Shown here one piece after another: positions 9,453-18,469 of a stretch of DNA of 64,000 bases. This DNA comes from Trinickia dinghuensis (lineage in GTDB: Bacteria > Pseudomonadota > Gammaproteobacteria > Burkholderiales > Burkholderiaceae). The notes beneath the pieces were generated by a model. The model made no database searches. It saw only the letters and a list, made by a program, of their open reading frames with translations, and had not been told where the DNA came from. Location of the stretch: the NCBI RefSeq assembly GCF_003367175.1, contig NZ_QRGA01000006.1, forward strand, positions 468,783-532,782, in the 5' to 3' direction. How positions within the stretch are numbered: the first letter of the stretch is position 1; every line of letters begins with the position of its first letter. A program made the translations under genes and the position numbers.

Positions 9453-10196
9453 ATGAACAAGAGAAAAGTGATTCCGAGTCTGCGATCGCTCGCAGATCAA
9501 GAACGTGCGACGGCCAAGAAGGCCCGCGCGTCGTGGCAGATGTTCACGATTATGGCAGAGTTCATCGAGGCGACCGAGTACCTCTCGGAGATCCGCCCTG
9601 CCGTCAGCATCTATGGCTCGGCCCGCTTGAAACCGAGCTCGCCGCACTACAAGCTCGCCACGCAAATCGCCCGCAAGCTGTCGGACGCCGGCTTCGCCGT
9701 CATTTCGGGCGGCGGGCCCGGCATCATGGAGGCCGCGAACAAGGGCGCCCATGCCGGCAAGGCTCCCTCGGTGGGGCTGAACATCGAGTTGCCGCACGAG
9801 CAGTCGGGGAACCAGTGGCAAGACATTTCGCTGCGTTTCCGCCACTTCTTCACGCGCAAGGTCACGTTCGTCAAGAACTCCGACGCGGTCATCGTGATGC
9901 CGGGCGGCTTCGGCACGCTCGACGAACTGGCCGAAGTGCTGACGCTGATCCAAACGAAGAAGTCGCGCCACGTGCCGATCATCCTCGTCGGCTCCGAGTT
10001 CTGGAAGGGGCTGCTGCATTGGTTCGAGACGGCCCTCTTGCCGATGGGGCTCATCAATCCCGAAGACATGAACCTCATGCAGGTGATTGACGATCCCGAC
10101 AAGGTATTGGAAGCGGTGCTTGCGTTCTACGAGGATCGCGGCGAGGTCGAGCCGCATGCGGCGAAGTCGGACGAAGACCGGATGTTCTATCTCTAG
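9453..10196 (+). CDS. LOG-family (TIGR00730) nucleotide phosphoribohydrolase
   Basis: 247-residue Rossmann-fold protein of the 'lonely guy' family, whose members cleave the N-glycosidic bond of nucleoside 5'-monophosphates. The two signature motifs are visible: GGGPGIMEAANKGA near residue 90 and PGGFGTLDELAEVL near residue 150. The N-terminal extension of about 45 residues is longer than in minimal LOG proteins, which is usual for the proteobacterial subgroup. The ATG overlaps nothing, but is separated by one base from the polA start on the other strand. Physiological substrate not determined by sequence. Confidence 0.85.
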   Translation: MNKRKVIPSLRSLADQERATAKKARASWQMFTIMAEFIEATEYLSEIRPAVSIYGSARLKPSSPHYKLATQIARKLSDAGFAVISGGGPGIMEAANKGAHAGKAPSVGLNIELPHEQSGNQWQDISLRFRHFFTRKVTFVKNSDAVIVMPGGFGTLDELAEVLTLIQTKKSRHVPIILVGSEFWKGLLHWFETALLPMGLINPEDMNLMQVIDDPDKVLEAVLAFYEDRGEVEPHAAKSDEDRMFYL

Positions 10197-10283
10197 GGCG
10201 AGATCTCTGTTTAGGTCTAGGCGGTCGAATACGAAAGCGGCCTGGCAGGGCATTCGGCCGAATCGACTGGATGGGTGAGTGTC

Positions 10284-10308
10284 AGCGGGCCGGATTTTCG
10301 GGCCCGCT
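10284..10308 (+). terminator. Terminator-like hairpin after the LOG gene
   Basis: AGCGGGCC and GGCCCGCT pair perfectly over 8 bases with a 9-base loop containing TTTT. Only TC follows the stem, so a Rho-independent role is plausible but not strong. Confidence 0.5.
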
Positions 10309-10351
10309 TCGTGCCGTCAACGAGGCCGATGCGGCGCTCGTCACGGATCGC

Positions 10352-11308
10352 TCAGCGTTCGCCGCTCGCTTGCCGCCATTTTGCGAAAGAAACGAGTTCG
10401 GCGTCGACCTCGGATGCATCCAGCGGAGTCAGGCTGTAAAAGGCGCCCTCCCATTGGGCAATGGGAATGGGTTTAGCGGTGGTGACGTAGGCCGCGTCCG
10501 GCCGATAGGCCTGATGCGGCCAAAATAGAGGCATGATCGAGCGGTCCTCCAAACTCCGGCGCAACCATTCCGGGCCGCCCGCGTCCGTCACGGTGTCGCG
10601 CTGAAATTCCCATTCGTCGGCATCCCACGCTGTGAAAACACTTGGGTTCCCCGCGGCGTCGAACATGAGGACGGCATTCTGGTCGGGGCGCCAGTAATAC
10701 TCGACGAGATTTTCACGAGCGGCGAGTCGATCGAGTACCTGAACCACTCTCGGATCACTGTAGGCCGTACCGATTCCGTGAACGCCGATGTGCCCTCGCC
10801 GCCGGCAATGCGCTTTCTTCGCTTGCGCCAGCGCAGTCGCGAGTTTTCCCGTCATGTCGGTGTCGCCCTTTGTCAGATAGAGATCGATCAAGCCCGCATT
10901 GAAAGCGTCCACCGCCTCCCGATAACCTGCCGCACCGGTCAACAAGATCTTGGCGCAAGCGACGTCCTCAATCGACGAAAGAAATCGGATGCCGTCGATC
11001 TCCGGCATCTCGTAGTCCACGACAACCGCGGCAACTTCTTCGAATCGCGCACCATCGCTCAACGCGTCGCGGCCCAAGGCGTTGCTGCCCGCTTCGATCT
11101 GGGAAAAGCCCGCCCCCGCAATCCGGATACGCGGCACGCCGCGATCCCTCGCCGACAGGAACTCCAGCGCCGCCTGGGGTCTCGTAAAAAATCGATTTAG
11201 CGCCCGATCCCGAAATATTCCCCGCAATCCATCCAGGAAATCCGCATTGTCATCGAGAAAAACGACGGATACGGGATGAAGCATCGGTTGCCTAACAAAG
11301 GAACTCAT
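10352..11308 (-). CDS. Atypical response regulator with unrecognised C-terminal domain
   Basis: 318-residue protein with an N-terminal receiver fold: the acidic pair is VVFLDDN (about 15-21), the phospho-acceptor is D98 in VVVDYEMPEIDG, the conserved Thr is in ILLTGAA and the Lys is in YLTKGD. Between the second and third strands the receiver carries an insertion of roughly 40 residues, so D98 sits far later than the usual position near 55. The C-terminal 160 residues (containing ENLVEYYWRPDQNAVLMF) have no helix-turn-helix that I can see and no domain I can name. Start ATG 11308 follows GAGG; an ATG at 11284 is an alternative. It lies on the same strand as the membrane kinase at 12089-13534, with a thioesterase gene between them on the other strand, suggesting a functional trio. 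Confidence 0.7.
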   Translation of the reverse strand: MSSFVRQPMLHPVSVVFLDDNADFLDGLRGIFRDRALNRFFTRPQAALEFLSARDRGVPRIRIAGAGFSQIEAGSNALGRDALSDGARFEEVAAVVVDYEMPEIDGIRFLSSIEDVACAKILLTGAAGYREAVDAFNAGLIDLYLTKGDTDMTGKLATALAQAKKAHCRRRGHIGVHGIGTAYSDPRVVQVLDRLAARENLVEYYWRPDQNAVLMFDAAGNPSVFTAWDADEWEFQRDTVTDAGGPEWLRRSLEDRSIMPLFWPHQAYRPDAAYVTTAKPIPIAQWEGAFYSLTPLDASEVDAELVSFAKWRQASGER

Positions 11309-11517
11309 GCCGACCTCAGGAAAAAAGCGATTTGCACCTACGCGTGTTATGCGATACGAGCGCTGCGCTGCATCTGCCAATTGCCCGATTATCTCGTGTC
11401 GCCCGGAGAACAAGCAACCCCGCGGTCATCTCTCGCCTATTTCACGCAAACACGAGGGAAATATTGATCTTCAATTTCGACGGCCCGAGCGCAACTGAGA
11501 TATTAAAGGTAAGAATC

Positions 11518-11579
11518 GCGCATTCCCCCAAATGGGGCGAATGCGCCGCTACCGCTCGTAGCGATTACTCCGAAGGAGT
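11518..11579 (+). promoter_or_regulatory. Three adjacent hairpins in the leader of the thioesterase gene
   Basis: The 62 bases before the ribosome binding site fold as three consecutive inverted repeats. The first (11518-11546) pairs GCGCATTC with GAATGCGC and then CCCC with GGGG around AAAT, with one bulged C. The second (11547-11563) pairs CGCTAC with GTAGCG around a 5-base loop. The third (11567-11579) pairs ACTCC with GGAGT around GAA and contains the likely Shine-Dalgarno AGGAG. This arrangement could control translation of the downstream gene or, as DNA, serve as an operator; function is inference. Confidence 0.5.
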
Positions 11580-11584
11580 TTTCC

Positions 11585-12079
11585 ATGTCAACTCGAGATG
11601 CTATTCCTCATCTCCTTTCTTGCGGTACCGCTTTGCTGACGCCCGACCCAACGGCAGTCGCCGCGCAGAAAACCTTCCACCATGTCATCGACATCTATCT
11701 CAAGGATTCGAACGCGTTCATGAACACTTATTTCTCCCGCTATTTCGAATGGCAAGGGGTATGCCGGGAACGCTGGTTCCACCAAAGCATCGATAATCTG
11801 CTGGGCCTAAATGGCGCATTCGCCACCAAGCGCGCTCACCAAGAGTACGTTCAGGAAACCTTCCCGTTTCAGCGGGTCGACTGCTTTCTCAATACGCTCG
11901 AGGTCAAACAGTGCTCGACGTATCTGGTGTTTCGCTTTTACGTGGACGGCCGCCCGGTTTCGATGGGGTATCAGCAGGTCGTCTTTGCCGATACCGACAA
12001 GCGCATTCGGCGGCTCCCGGACAACGTCAGAGCGCGATTCATGGAATATGAATTGATCGCACCCGCACTCGCCGCGTGA
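11585..12079 (+). CDS. Hotdog-fold acyl-CoA thioesterase-like protein
   Basis: 164-residue protein that I read as a hotdog-fold thioesterase. The N-terminal half resembles the YbgC/4-hydroxybenzoyl-CoA thioesterase pattern: IDIYLKDSNAFMNTYFSRYF corresponds to the helix entry carrying the catalytic Asp/Asn region, and FADTDKRIRRLPDNVRARF matches the typical C-terminal 'xPLPexxR' end. The conserved Asp-x-x-x-x-x-N pattern is retained as D..AFMN. The ATG follows CGAAGGAGTTTTCC. It lies between a response regulator and a membrane sensor kinase, both on the opposite strand, so it may make or remove a fatty-acyl signal; that role is inference. Family assignment moderate. Confidence 0.55.
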   Translation: MSTRDAIPHLLSCGTALLTPDPTAVAAQKTFHHVIDIYLKDSNAFMNTYFSRYFEWQGVCRERWFHQSIDNLLGLNGAFATKRAHQEYVQETFPFQRVDCFLNTLEVKQCSTYLVFRFYVDGRPVSMGYQQVVFADTDKRIRRLPDNVRARFMEYELIAPALAA

Positions 12080-12088
12080 CGGTGTAGC

Positions 12089-13534
12089 TTACCCGACGCG
12101 ATAGCGTCTTGACCGAGGCGGCAGGTCGTGCCGGGCGCGATCTGCCGCCGATCCGGGTTCAGGCAGTTGTAACGTGAATGTCGTATGGATGCCGAGTTCC
12201 GACTCGCATGAAATGCCGCCGCCGAGCGCATCGCAAACGCGGCGGCAGAAGCTCAGGCCCACTCCCGAGCCTCGGCCATGTGCTTTCGTGGAATAAAACG
12301 GTTCGAAGATCCGCGGCAGCACGTCGGCGGAAATCCCAGGCCCGCTGTCGCTGAAGTGCAGCACGCAGAAACCCTCGCTTCGGCGAGCCCCAATCTGTAT
12401 CTGCCCCTTGCCGGCTGCGTCGATGGCCTGAAGCGCGTTTTTCAACAGGTTGAACAGCACGAAGATGAGCAGCGAGTCAGAGCCCGAGAACTCGATCGCA
12501 GGATCGATCGGGGTGACTGAAACAAGACTGCGTTCACCCGGCCGGAACGGGAAGCGATCGATCGCCGCTTCAACACAGGCGCCGATCGAGTGCGCCGCGA
12601 AACCTCGTTTGTCGAGCCGATGCAACGTGAGCGAAGCCAGCGACATTTCCACGACCGAGCTCGTACTGCCGACTTGACGAAGAATCGCGGATGCGAGGCC
12701 CGGCAGCCGGTCCGGTTCGCCGGAGAGAACCAGCGTGTCCTCGCATAATCGATGCTGCACCGCTAAACGGTATCCGCGCATCAGGTCGGGAAGCGCCATG
12801 CGCAACTCGTCAGCGTGCATGCCGATCGTTGCCAACGGGGTTGCCACCTCATGCGCCATCGTCGCAAGAACGATATATGGCCCCATCAACCCATGCCGGA
12901 CGATAGCGACGGCGAGCATACCCAGGCTGATCGTGATGAAAATGAATCCCGGCGGATAGAACGCGTAGCCGTAGTTGGCGGCATAGTCGACAGCGGCAAG
13001 GGAATACACGATGACGCCGATCGAACAGAGTCCAAGCAGTTTGCGCACTCCCACGGCATTCATTTTGCGTCGAGTGCTAAACAGCAGCCAGGCGCTACGA
13101 CTCACCACCACAATCGTCTGAATAACGTGGATCGGATGAAGCCGGCCCGCCCTAGGGTAATAGCCGAAGAAATACGAATAGAAGCCGTCGACGAACGTAT
13201 TCCCGGACACGAGCAGGACGGCCAATGCCACGCACAGGACGTAGGACACCAGGACAGCTCGCCGTTCGCGCCGACGGGAAACGACCTCCACCGAAAAATG
13301 ATAGAGGGTTGTCGGTAAAAACAGGATGAATAAATAGCCGATCTTAACAAGCACGTTTGCAACGCTCGGGCTCGTGGTCTGAAACAGAAAAGCCCAGGTT
13401 CCCTGCCAGACGAACGTCGTTGCGCACATTGCCGCGAAAGGAACCGACACGCGCGTCAAGCCCTCCGTGATCAACACATACGCGCCAAATCCGAGGAACA
13501 ACGCCGAGACGAATGCTGGCAATAACGAGTACAT
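12089..13534 (-). CDS. Membrane sensor histidine kinase with multi-span N-terminal domain
   Basis: 481-residue inner-membrane sensor kinase. Residues 1-215 contain about seven hydrophobic segments, similar in layout to 7TM-type kinase sensors and to autoinducer kinases of the CqsS/LqsS type. The H-box is MAHEVATPLATIG with the phospho-acceptor near H228. The ATPase domain has the N-box LFNLLKNALQAI, G1 DSGPGIS, F-box FEPFYSTK and G2 GRGSGVGLSFCRRV. No receiver is fused. The ATG follows AGGAACC. Its partner is probably the atypical response regulator downstream on the same strand at 10352-11308. The signal it senses is unknown; a lipid-like autoinducer is only a hypothesis. Confidence 0.82.
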   Translation of the reverse strand: MYSLLPAFVSALFLGFGAYVLITEGLTRVSVPFAAMCATTFVWQGTWAFLFQTTSPSVANVLVKIGYLFILFLPTTLYHFSVEVVSRRRERRAVLVSYVLCVALAVLLVSGNTFVDGFYSYFFGYYPRAGRLHPIHVIQTIVVVSRSAWLLFSTRRKMNAVGVRKLLGLCSIGVIVYSLAAVDYAANYGYAFYPPGFIFITISLGMLAVAIVRHGLMGPYIVLATMAHEVATPLATIGMHADELRMALPDLMRGYRLAVQHRLCEDTLVLSGEPDRLPGLASAILRQVGSTSSVVEMSLASLTLHRLDKRGFAAHSIGACVEAAIDRFPFRPGERSLVSVTPIDPAIEFSGSDSLLIFVLFNLLKNALQAIDAAGKGQIQIGARRSEGFCVLHFSDSGPGISADVLPRIFEPFYSTKAHGRGSGVGLSFCRRVCDALGGGISCESELGIHTTFTLQLPEPGSAADRARHDLPPRSRRYRVG

Positions 13535-13945
13535 GGTTCCTGCTCGTGTTTTCAGTTTTATTAAGCGTACGTCGTCTTTTTAGAACCGTCGCTCTAAGGA
13601 GAAGCGAACACCGCTTTCCGCGCGCAGATGTGATCGAATCGATATTTTGTGCCGCCTATGCCTTATGCATATTGGCCGTTGCAGCCGCATTGTATCAGGC
13701 CGAAACTGTGATCTTAGGTCATCATCCGATTAGGCCGCGCGACTCACCACGTACGAACGCTGACCGCCGCTTGTTCAACGGGCCGCGCGGCAAGAAATAC
13801 GTAACCGGCCGATTAACCGTCATTCATGGTTTCGTCGGCACCGCATTGCGGGTATCGGAGATCGAAATAGTAAGGAAGAGTAAGGGAATGGCCAGCGCAA
13901 GCGGCAATCCGCAGCGTCACTCGGTTTAGCGCCCGATCTGTTTCG
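13535..13945. other. Intergenic stretch with no supported gene
   Basis: 411 bases between the kinase start and the 3' end of the LacI gene, less GC-rich than its neighbours. A 138-codon open frame on the plus strand (13513-13929) overlaps the kinase start and shows no recognisable domain. I see no clear terminator or RNA. The kinase promoter must lie here, but I cannot place it with confidence. Confidence 0.4.
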
Positions 13946-14989
13946 CTACGCGTCGTGCGCCGGCCCCGTCGACGCGCGCGCGACGAGGTAAGGCGAGGAC
14001 GTCACGCATACCCTCGAAACCCGCGCGCCTGCATTCGCCGTCCTTGTGGTACCCGATGTCTCGATCAACTCCAGCAACAACTCCACCGCCAGCTCGGCCG
14101 CTTCCACGGTCGGCACCGCCACCGTCGTCAACGCGGGCCGCGACTCGCGCGCGAGCTGAATATCGGTGATCCCGATCACCGACAAGCGATTCGGCACGTC
14201 GAGCCCCAGATCGGCGGCGGCCTGCATCGCACCGAGCGCCGGCAAGTCGTTCGTCGTGAACAGCGCCGTGAGGTCCGGGTGCGCCTTCAGCAGTTCGCGT
14301 GCGGCGGCATAGCCGCCCTGCGTCGTATCGGGGGTGTACAGCACGGGCGAGGCAGCGCCGTCGAGCCCCGCCGCCCGCATTGCGTCGATGAACCCGTCGT
14401 AACGCGCCGCATGAATCCCGTACACCTTGCTGCCGACGATCGCGCCGATTCGCCGATGCCCGAGTGAAAGCAGATGTTGCGCCGCCAACTCCCCCGCCAA
14501 CCGAAAATCCACCGCCACGCACGGCAGCCCCGGCGGATCGGCCGGCCGCTCCCACATGCACAGGACGACGGGAGCGCCACGCAATTCAGTCATCCGCAAG
14601 TCCTCGAAGTCGAGGTTCGCGTTCATCACCAGCACGCCTTCCGATAGCGTCCCCGCGATCTGATCGAGGTAGGCCCGCCCCGTCTGCGGATCACCGGCCG
14701 TGTTGCAGATAATGAGGAACCGCCCTTTGCGCTGCAACGCGTTCTCGACGGCAAGCGCGAACTCGGGATAGAACGGATTCGCGATGCTCGACACCATCAA
14801 CGCGATCGTCGGCGCTCGCCCCTCGGCCAGCGCGCGGGCCGGCAAATGCGGCCGATAGCCCAGTTCGGCGATCGCCTCGAGTACGCGCTGCCGCGTCGCC
14901 TCCCCCACGCGCCCCTTGTTGCGCAGGACGTTCGAGACCGTCGCCGGCGTCACCCCCGCTCGGACAGCCACTTCGTTCAAGGTCGGCAT
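13946..14989 (-). CDS. LacI-family transcriptional repressor, galactoside locus A
   Basis: 347-residue LacI/GalR regulator. The N-terminal helix-turn-helix is LNEVAVRAGVTPATVSNVLR (residues 3-22) with the hinge region RPHLPARALAEG, followed by a periplasmic-binding-protein-like sensor domain starting TIALMVSSIANPFYPEF. It is divergent from the ABC/GH42 operon at 15181, and a perfect palindrome lies between them. It is clearly paralogous to the regulator at 50689-51711: both share IANPFYPEF and AMQAAADLG in the same places. The inducer is likely a galactoside or its hydrolysis product. Confidence 0.92.
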   Translation of the reverse strand: MPTLNEVAVRAGVTPATVSNVLRNKGRVGEATRQRVLEAIAELGYRPHLPARALAEGRAPTIALMVSSIANPFYPEFALAVENALQRKGRFLIICNTAGDPQTGRAYLDQIAGTLSEGVLVMNANLDFEDLRMTELRGAPVVLCMWERPADPPGLPCVAVDFRLAGELAAQHLLSLGHRRIGAIVGSKVYGIHAARYDGFIDAMRAAGLDGAASPVLYTPDTTQGGYAAARELLKAHPDLTALFTTNDLPALGAMQAAADLGLDVPNRLSVIGITDIQLARESRPALTTVAVPTVEAAELAVELLLELIETSGTTRTANAGARVSRVCVTSSPYLVARASTGPAHDA

Positions 14990-15094
14990 GGCTCTTCGTT
15001 CTCAATAAATGGGATGGTTATTCAACATTTGCGTGATCTCAGCGAGCACGGCACCATTGGCTGCAAATCAGAGCGAATATTGGAGACGCAGCGC

Positions 15095-15118
15095 CGATCG
15101 CATCGCGATCGATTTTTT
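15095..15118 (+). terminator. Terminator-like hairpin upstream of operator A
   Basis: CGATCGC and GCGATCG form a perfect 7-bp stem with loop ATC, followed by ATTTTTT. No plus-strand gene ends here. It could be an attenuator of a promoter further upstream or could block antisense readthrough toward the operon. Confidence 0.4.
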
Positions 15119-15127
15119 AGGGCGCGC

Positions 15128-15145
15128 TGATTAAGCGCTTAATCA
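15128..15145. promoter_or_regulatory. Operator palindrome TGATTAAGCGCTTAATCA (locus A)
   Basis: A perfect 18-bp palindrome with a central CG step, typical of LacI-family operators, lies between the divergent lacI-type gene and the ABC ATPase gene, 36 bases before the ATPase ATG. The core TTAAGCGCTTAA is identical in the palindrome of locus B at 50474-50491. Binding by the adjacent repressor is inferred from position and symmetry. Confidence 0.85.
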
Positions 15146-15180
15146 TCACTCGGCGCTGATTAGAACATGGAGACGGCACG

Positions 15181-16344
15181 ATGGCGAGCATTTCGTTACG
15201 CGGTGTGCAGAAGGCTTATGGCGACGGACCTCAGGTGATCCGCGACGTCGATCTCGAGATCGGCAAAAACGAGTTTTGCGTCTTCCTGGGCCCATCGGGC
15301 TGCGGCAAGTCGACCTTGCTGAGGATGATCGCCGGCCTCGAAGACGTGACCGACGGCGACGTCTCGATCGGCGGCAAGCTGGTCAACGACGTGCCGGCCG
15401 CGCAGCGCGGCGTCGCGATGGTGTTCCAGAGCTACGCGCTGTTTCCGCACATGACCGTCTACGAGAACATGGCCTTCGGCCTGAAGCTCGCGAAGACGCC
15501 CAAGGCGGAGATCGATCGCAAAGTGCGCGACGCGGCCCGCATCCTCCAGCTCGAAGCGCTGCTCGATCGGCATCCGAAAGCCCTCTCCGGCGGCCAGCGG
15601 CAACGCGTCGCGATCGGCCGGGCAATCGTGAGAGAGCCCGGTGTCTTCCTTTTCGACGAACCGCTCTCGAACCTCGATGCCACGTTGCGCGGGCAAACGC
15701 GCGTCGAAATCGCGCGCCTGCATCGGCAGTTCGCCGACGCGAGCGTCGTCTACGTCACGCACGATCAAATCGAAGCGATGACGCTCGCCGACAAGATCGT
15801 GCTGCTGCACGCCGGCAAGGACACCGAACGATTCGGCAGCATCGCGCAAATCGGCGCGCCGCTCGATCTCTATCACCGGCCGAAGAGCAAGTTCGTCGCG
15901 GGCTTCATCGGCTCGCCGCGCATGAATTTCCTACCGGCGAAGGTCGCTTCGATCGAATCGAACGGCGTCACCGTCACGCTCGAGCACAGCGGCGAGTCGG
16001 TGCGGCTGCCGTTGCAAGGCGGACGGCTGAGCGTCGGCGCGCCCGTGACGTTCGGCGTGCGCCCCGAGCATCTCGAGCCGACGCACAACGACGTGTCGGA
16101 TGCGAGCCGCGGCGATGCGGTCACGCTGACACGCGCGATCACGCTCGTCGAAGAACTCGGCGAACACAGCTACGTCCACCTCGATCACCCCGGCGGCGCG
16201 GTGCTCGTCGCCAAGGCCCCGGGCGATGCGCGGCTTGCGCAAGGCGACCGAGCACGCTTTCGCGCACCGGTTTCCGCCTGCCATCTGTTTGCCGAGGACG
16301 GCTTCGCCGTCGCACCGATCGACACCATCGAAGAACACGCGTGA
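15181..16344 (+). CDS. ABC sugar transporter ATPase (MsmK/UgpC type), locus A
   Basis: 387-residue cytoplasmic ATPase that drives carbohydrate import. Walker A is GPSGCGKST (37-45), the Q-loop is VFQSYALFP, the signature is LSGGQRQR (from 135), Walker B is VFLFDEP (155-161) and the switch is [11 protein letters not shown]. The C-terminal 140 residues form the OB-fold/TOBE region typical of CUT1 sugar importers, beginning near [12 protein letters not shown]. First gene of the plus-strand operon ATPase-GH42-binding protein-two permeases, and paralogous to the ATPase at 49258-50433. The ATG follows GGAGACGGCACG. Confidence 0.93.
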   Translation: MASISLRGVQKAYGDGPQVIRDVDLEIGKNEFCVFLGPSGCGKSTLLRMIAGLEDVTDGDVSIGGKLVNDVPAAQRGVAMVFQSYALFPHMTVYENMAFGLKLAKTPKAEIDRKVRDAARILQLEALLDRHPKALSGGQRQRVAIGRAIVREPGVFLFDEPLSNLDATLRGQTRVEIARLHRQFADASVVYVTHDQIEAMTLADKIVLLHAGKDTERFGSIAQIGAPLDLYHRPKSKFVAGFIGSPRMNFLPAKVASIESNGVTVTLEHSGESVRLPLQGGRLSVGAPVTFGVRPEHLEPTHNDVSDASRGDAVTLTRAITLVEELGEHSYVHLDHPGGAVLVAKAPGDARLAQGDRARFRAPVSACHLFAEDGFAVAPIDTIEEHA

Positions 16345-16390
16345 CACGCAAGCAAGACATGCACGCGTGAACGACAACGACAAGAGGATC

Positions 16391-18406
16391 ATGGGAATGC
16401 GCCTAGGAGTCTGCTATTACCCCGAGCACTGGCCGGAGGCCATGTGGAAGGAAGACGCCGCGCGAATGCGCGCGCTCGGCATCAAACAAGTCCGTATCGC
16501 CGAATTCGCTTGGAGCCGGATCGAACCGTCGCCGGGCGAATTCGACTGGGGCTGGCTCGATCGCGCCATCGATACCCTGGGAGCCGAAGGGCTCGAAGTA
16601 GTCATGTGCACGCCGACGGCCACACCGCCCAAGTGGCTCATCGATCGCCATCCCGACATCCTGCCCGTCGGCGCGGACGGAAGAACGCGCGCGTTCGGAT
16701 CGCGCCGCCATTACGATTTCTCGTCGCCGTCCTACTTCGAGGCATCGAAGGCCATTTGCGAAGCCGTCGCATCGCGCTACGGCCGGCATCCCGCCGTCGC
16801 TTATTGGCAGACCGACAACGAATACGGCTGTCATCAAACCGTGGTCAGCTACTCGGCGGCCGCGCTCACGCGCTTTCGCGAATGGTTGAAGGAGCGCTAC
16901 GGCAACATCGACGCATTGAATCGCGCATGGGGCACGGTGTTCTGGAGCATGGAGTACCGCGGCTTTCACGAGATCGATGCACCGATCGGAACCGTGACCG
17001 AAGCACATCCGTCGCATCGTCTCGACTATCGGCGCTTTGCCTCGGATGAAGTCGCGCGCTACAACCGCATGCAAACCGACATCATCCGCAAGCACTCGCC
17101 GGGCCGCCCGATCGCGCACAACTTCATGCAGTTGTTCACCGAATTCGACCACTACAAAGTGGCCGACGATCTCGACGTCGCCTCCTGGGACAGCTATCCG
17201 CTCGGCGCACTCGAGGAGCAGTGGTATGAACCGGAAGTCAAAGCGAAGTATCTGCGCACGGGCCACCCCGACTTCGCATCATTCAATCACGACCTGTATC
17301 GCGGCATGTCGAAGCTGCCGTTCTGGGTCATGGAACAGCAGCCCGGCCCGGTGAATTGGGCGAAATGGAATCCCGCGCCCCTGCCCGGCATGGTGCGGCT
17401 CTGGAGCTGGGAAGCGTTCGCGCACGGAGCCGGCTGCGTATCGTATTTCCGGTGGCGGCAGGCGCCGTTCGCGCAGGAGCAAATGCACGCGGGCTTGAAC
17501 ACGCCCGACAATCGGCTCGACATCGGCGGCAGCGAGGCGGAGCGCGTCGCGCAGGAGCTTCGCGCATTGGCCGACGCAGGCGCCGATGCCGACGTGGACG
17601 GTCGAGTCGACACGCCCGTGGCGCTCGTGTTCGACTACGAAGCCAAGTGGCTGTTCGAAGTGCAGCCGCAAGGCGTCGATTTCCACTATCCGCGTTTTGC
17701 CGTCGAATACTATTCGGCGCTGCGCGCGCTCGGGTTCGACGTCGACATCGTCCCGCCGCACGCCTCGCTCGACGGCTATAAGCTCATCGTCGTACCGCCG
17801 TTGCCCATCGTTTCGGACGATCTCGTCCGAAAGCTCTCGAACACGCGGGCGCACATCGTCGTCGGGCCTCGTACGGGATCGAAGACGGCCGATCTGCAAA
17901 TCCCGGCGAATCTCCCGCCCGGCCCCTTGGCTTCGCTGATGCCCATGCGCGTCTGGCGAGTCGAATCGATGCGGCCGAACGTGAACCCGCGCGTCACGTT
18001 CAGCGGCAGCGTCCCTCAAGGCTATGCGCGGCATTGGCGCGACTTGCTCGACGTCGGCACGGGCAGCGGCAGCCATGAATCGATGCAGATCCGTGCCGTG
18101 TTCGCCGACGGCCATCCCGCCTATGTGAAATACGGCGCCGTGCATTACCTCTCGAGCTTGTTCGACGAAGCGTCCACGCAGGCCCTGTTCGCCCGCATCG
18201 CCGCCGAAGCGGGTCTCGCGCCGGCGCCGCTCGGCGACACCGTTCGCACGAGCCGCCGCGGCGGCCTGACCTGGGTCTTCAACTATGGATCGCGAGCGCA
18301 TTCATTGCCGGCCGATATACCGGGCGATGCGTTCGTCATCGGCTCGCACGACGTCGAACCGCAAGGCGTCGCCGCCTATCGAACGAGCAGCAAGAAGACG
18401 CCTTGA
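16391..18406 (+). CDS. GH42 beta-galactosidase, locus A
   Basis: 671-residue cytoplasmic beta-galactosidase of glycoside hydrolase family 42. The N terminus [14 protein letters not shown] is the typical start of the TIM barrel. The acid/base is E144 in the [10 protein letters not shown] segment and the nucleophile is E315 in [14 protein letters not shown] trimerisation/GATase-like middle domain and a small C-terminal beta domain follow, and the length is normal. The frame is open upstream into the ATPase gene, but the ATG at 16391 follows AAGAGGATC; an ATG six bases later is possible. No signal peptide, so hydrolysis follows uptake by the surrounding ABC transporter. Confidence 0.93.
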   Translation: MGMRLGVCYYPEHWPEAMWKEDAARMRALGIKQVRIAEFAWSRIEPSPGEFDWGWLDRAIDTLGAEGLEVVMCTPTATPPKWLIDRHPDILPVGADGRTRAFGSRRHYDFSSPSYFEASKAICEAVASRYGRHPAVAYWQTDNEYGCHQTVVSYSAAALTRFREWLKERYGNIDALNRAWGTVFWSMEYRGFHEIDAPIGTVTEAHPSHRLDYRRFASDEVARYNRMQTDIIRKHSPGRPIAHNFMQLFTEFDHYKVADDLDVASWDSYPLGALEEQWYEPEVKAKYLRTGHPDFASFNHDLYRGMSKLPFWVMEQQPGPVNWAKWNPAPLPGMVRLWSWEAFAHGAGCVSYFRWRQAPFAQEQMHAGLNTPDNRLDIGGSEAERVAQELRALADAGADADVDGRVDTPVALVFDYEAKWLFEVQPQGVDFHYPRFAVEYYSALRALGFDVDIVPPHASLDGYKLIVVPPLPIVSDDLVRKLSNTRAHIVVGPRTGSKTADLQIPANLPPGPLASLMPMRVWRVESMRPNVNPRVTFSGSVPQGYARHWRDLLDVGTGSGSHESMQIRAVFADGHPAYVKYGAVHYLSSLFDEASTQALFARIAAEAGLAPAPLGDTVRTSRRGGLTWVFNYGSRAHSLPADIPGDAFVIGSHDVEPQGVAAYRTSSKKTP

Positions 18407-18469
18407 AGGCGGCACAACGTAACGAATCCGATGCAGCACCGACAACGACGTAATACATAGGAGACAGGC

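Noticed and set aside
13561-13570. TTAAGCGTAC resembling an operator half-site near the kinase start
   Set aside because: No symmetrical second half; not close to either sugar operon promoter.
13513-13929. 138-codon plus-strand frame upstream of the kinase
   Set aside because: Overlaps the kinase start, no family, no ribosome binding site of quality; treated as noncoding.
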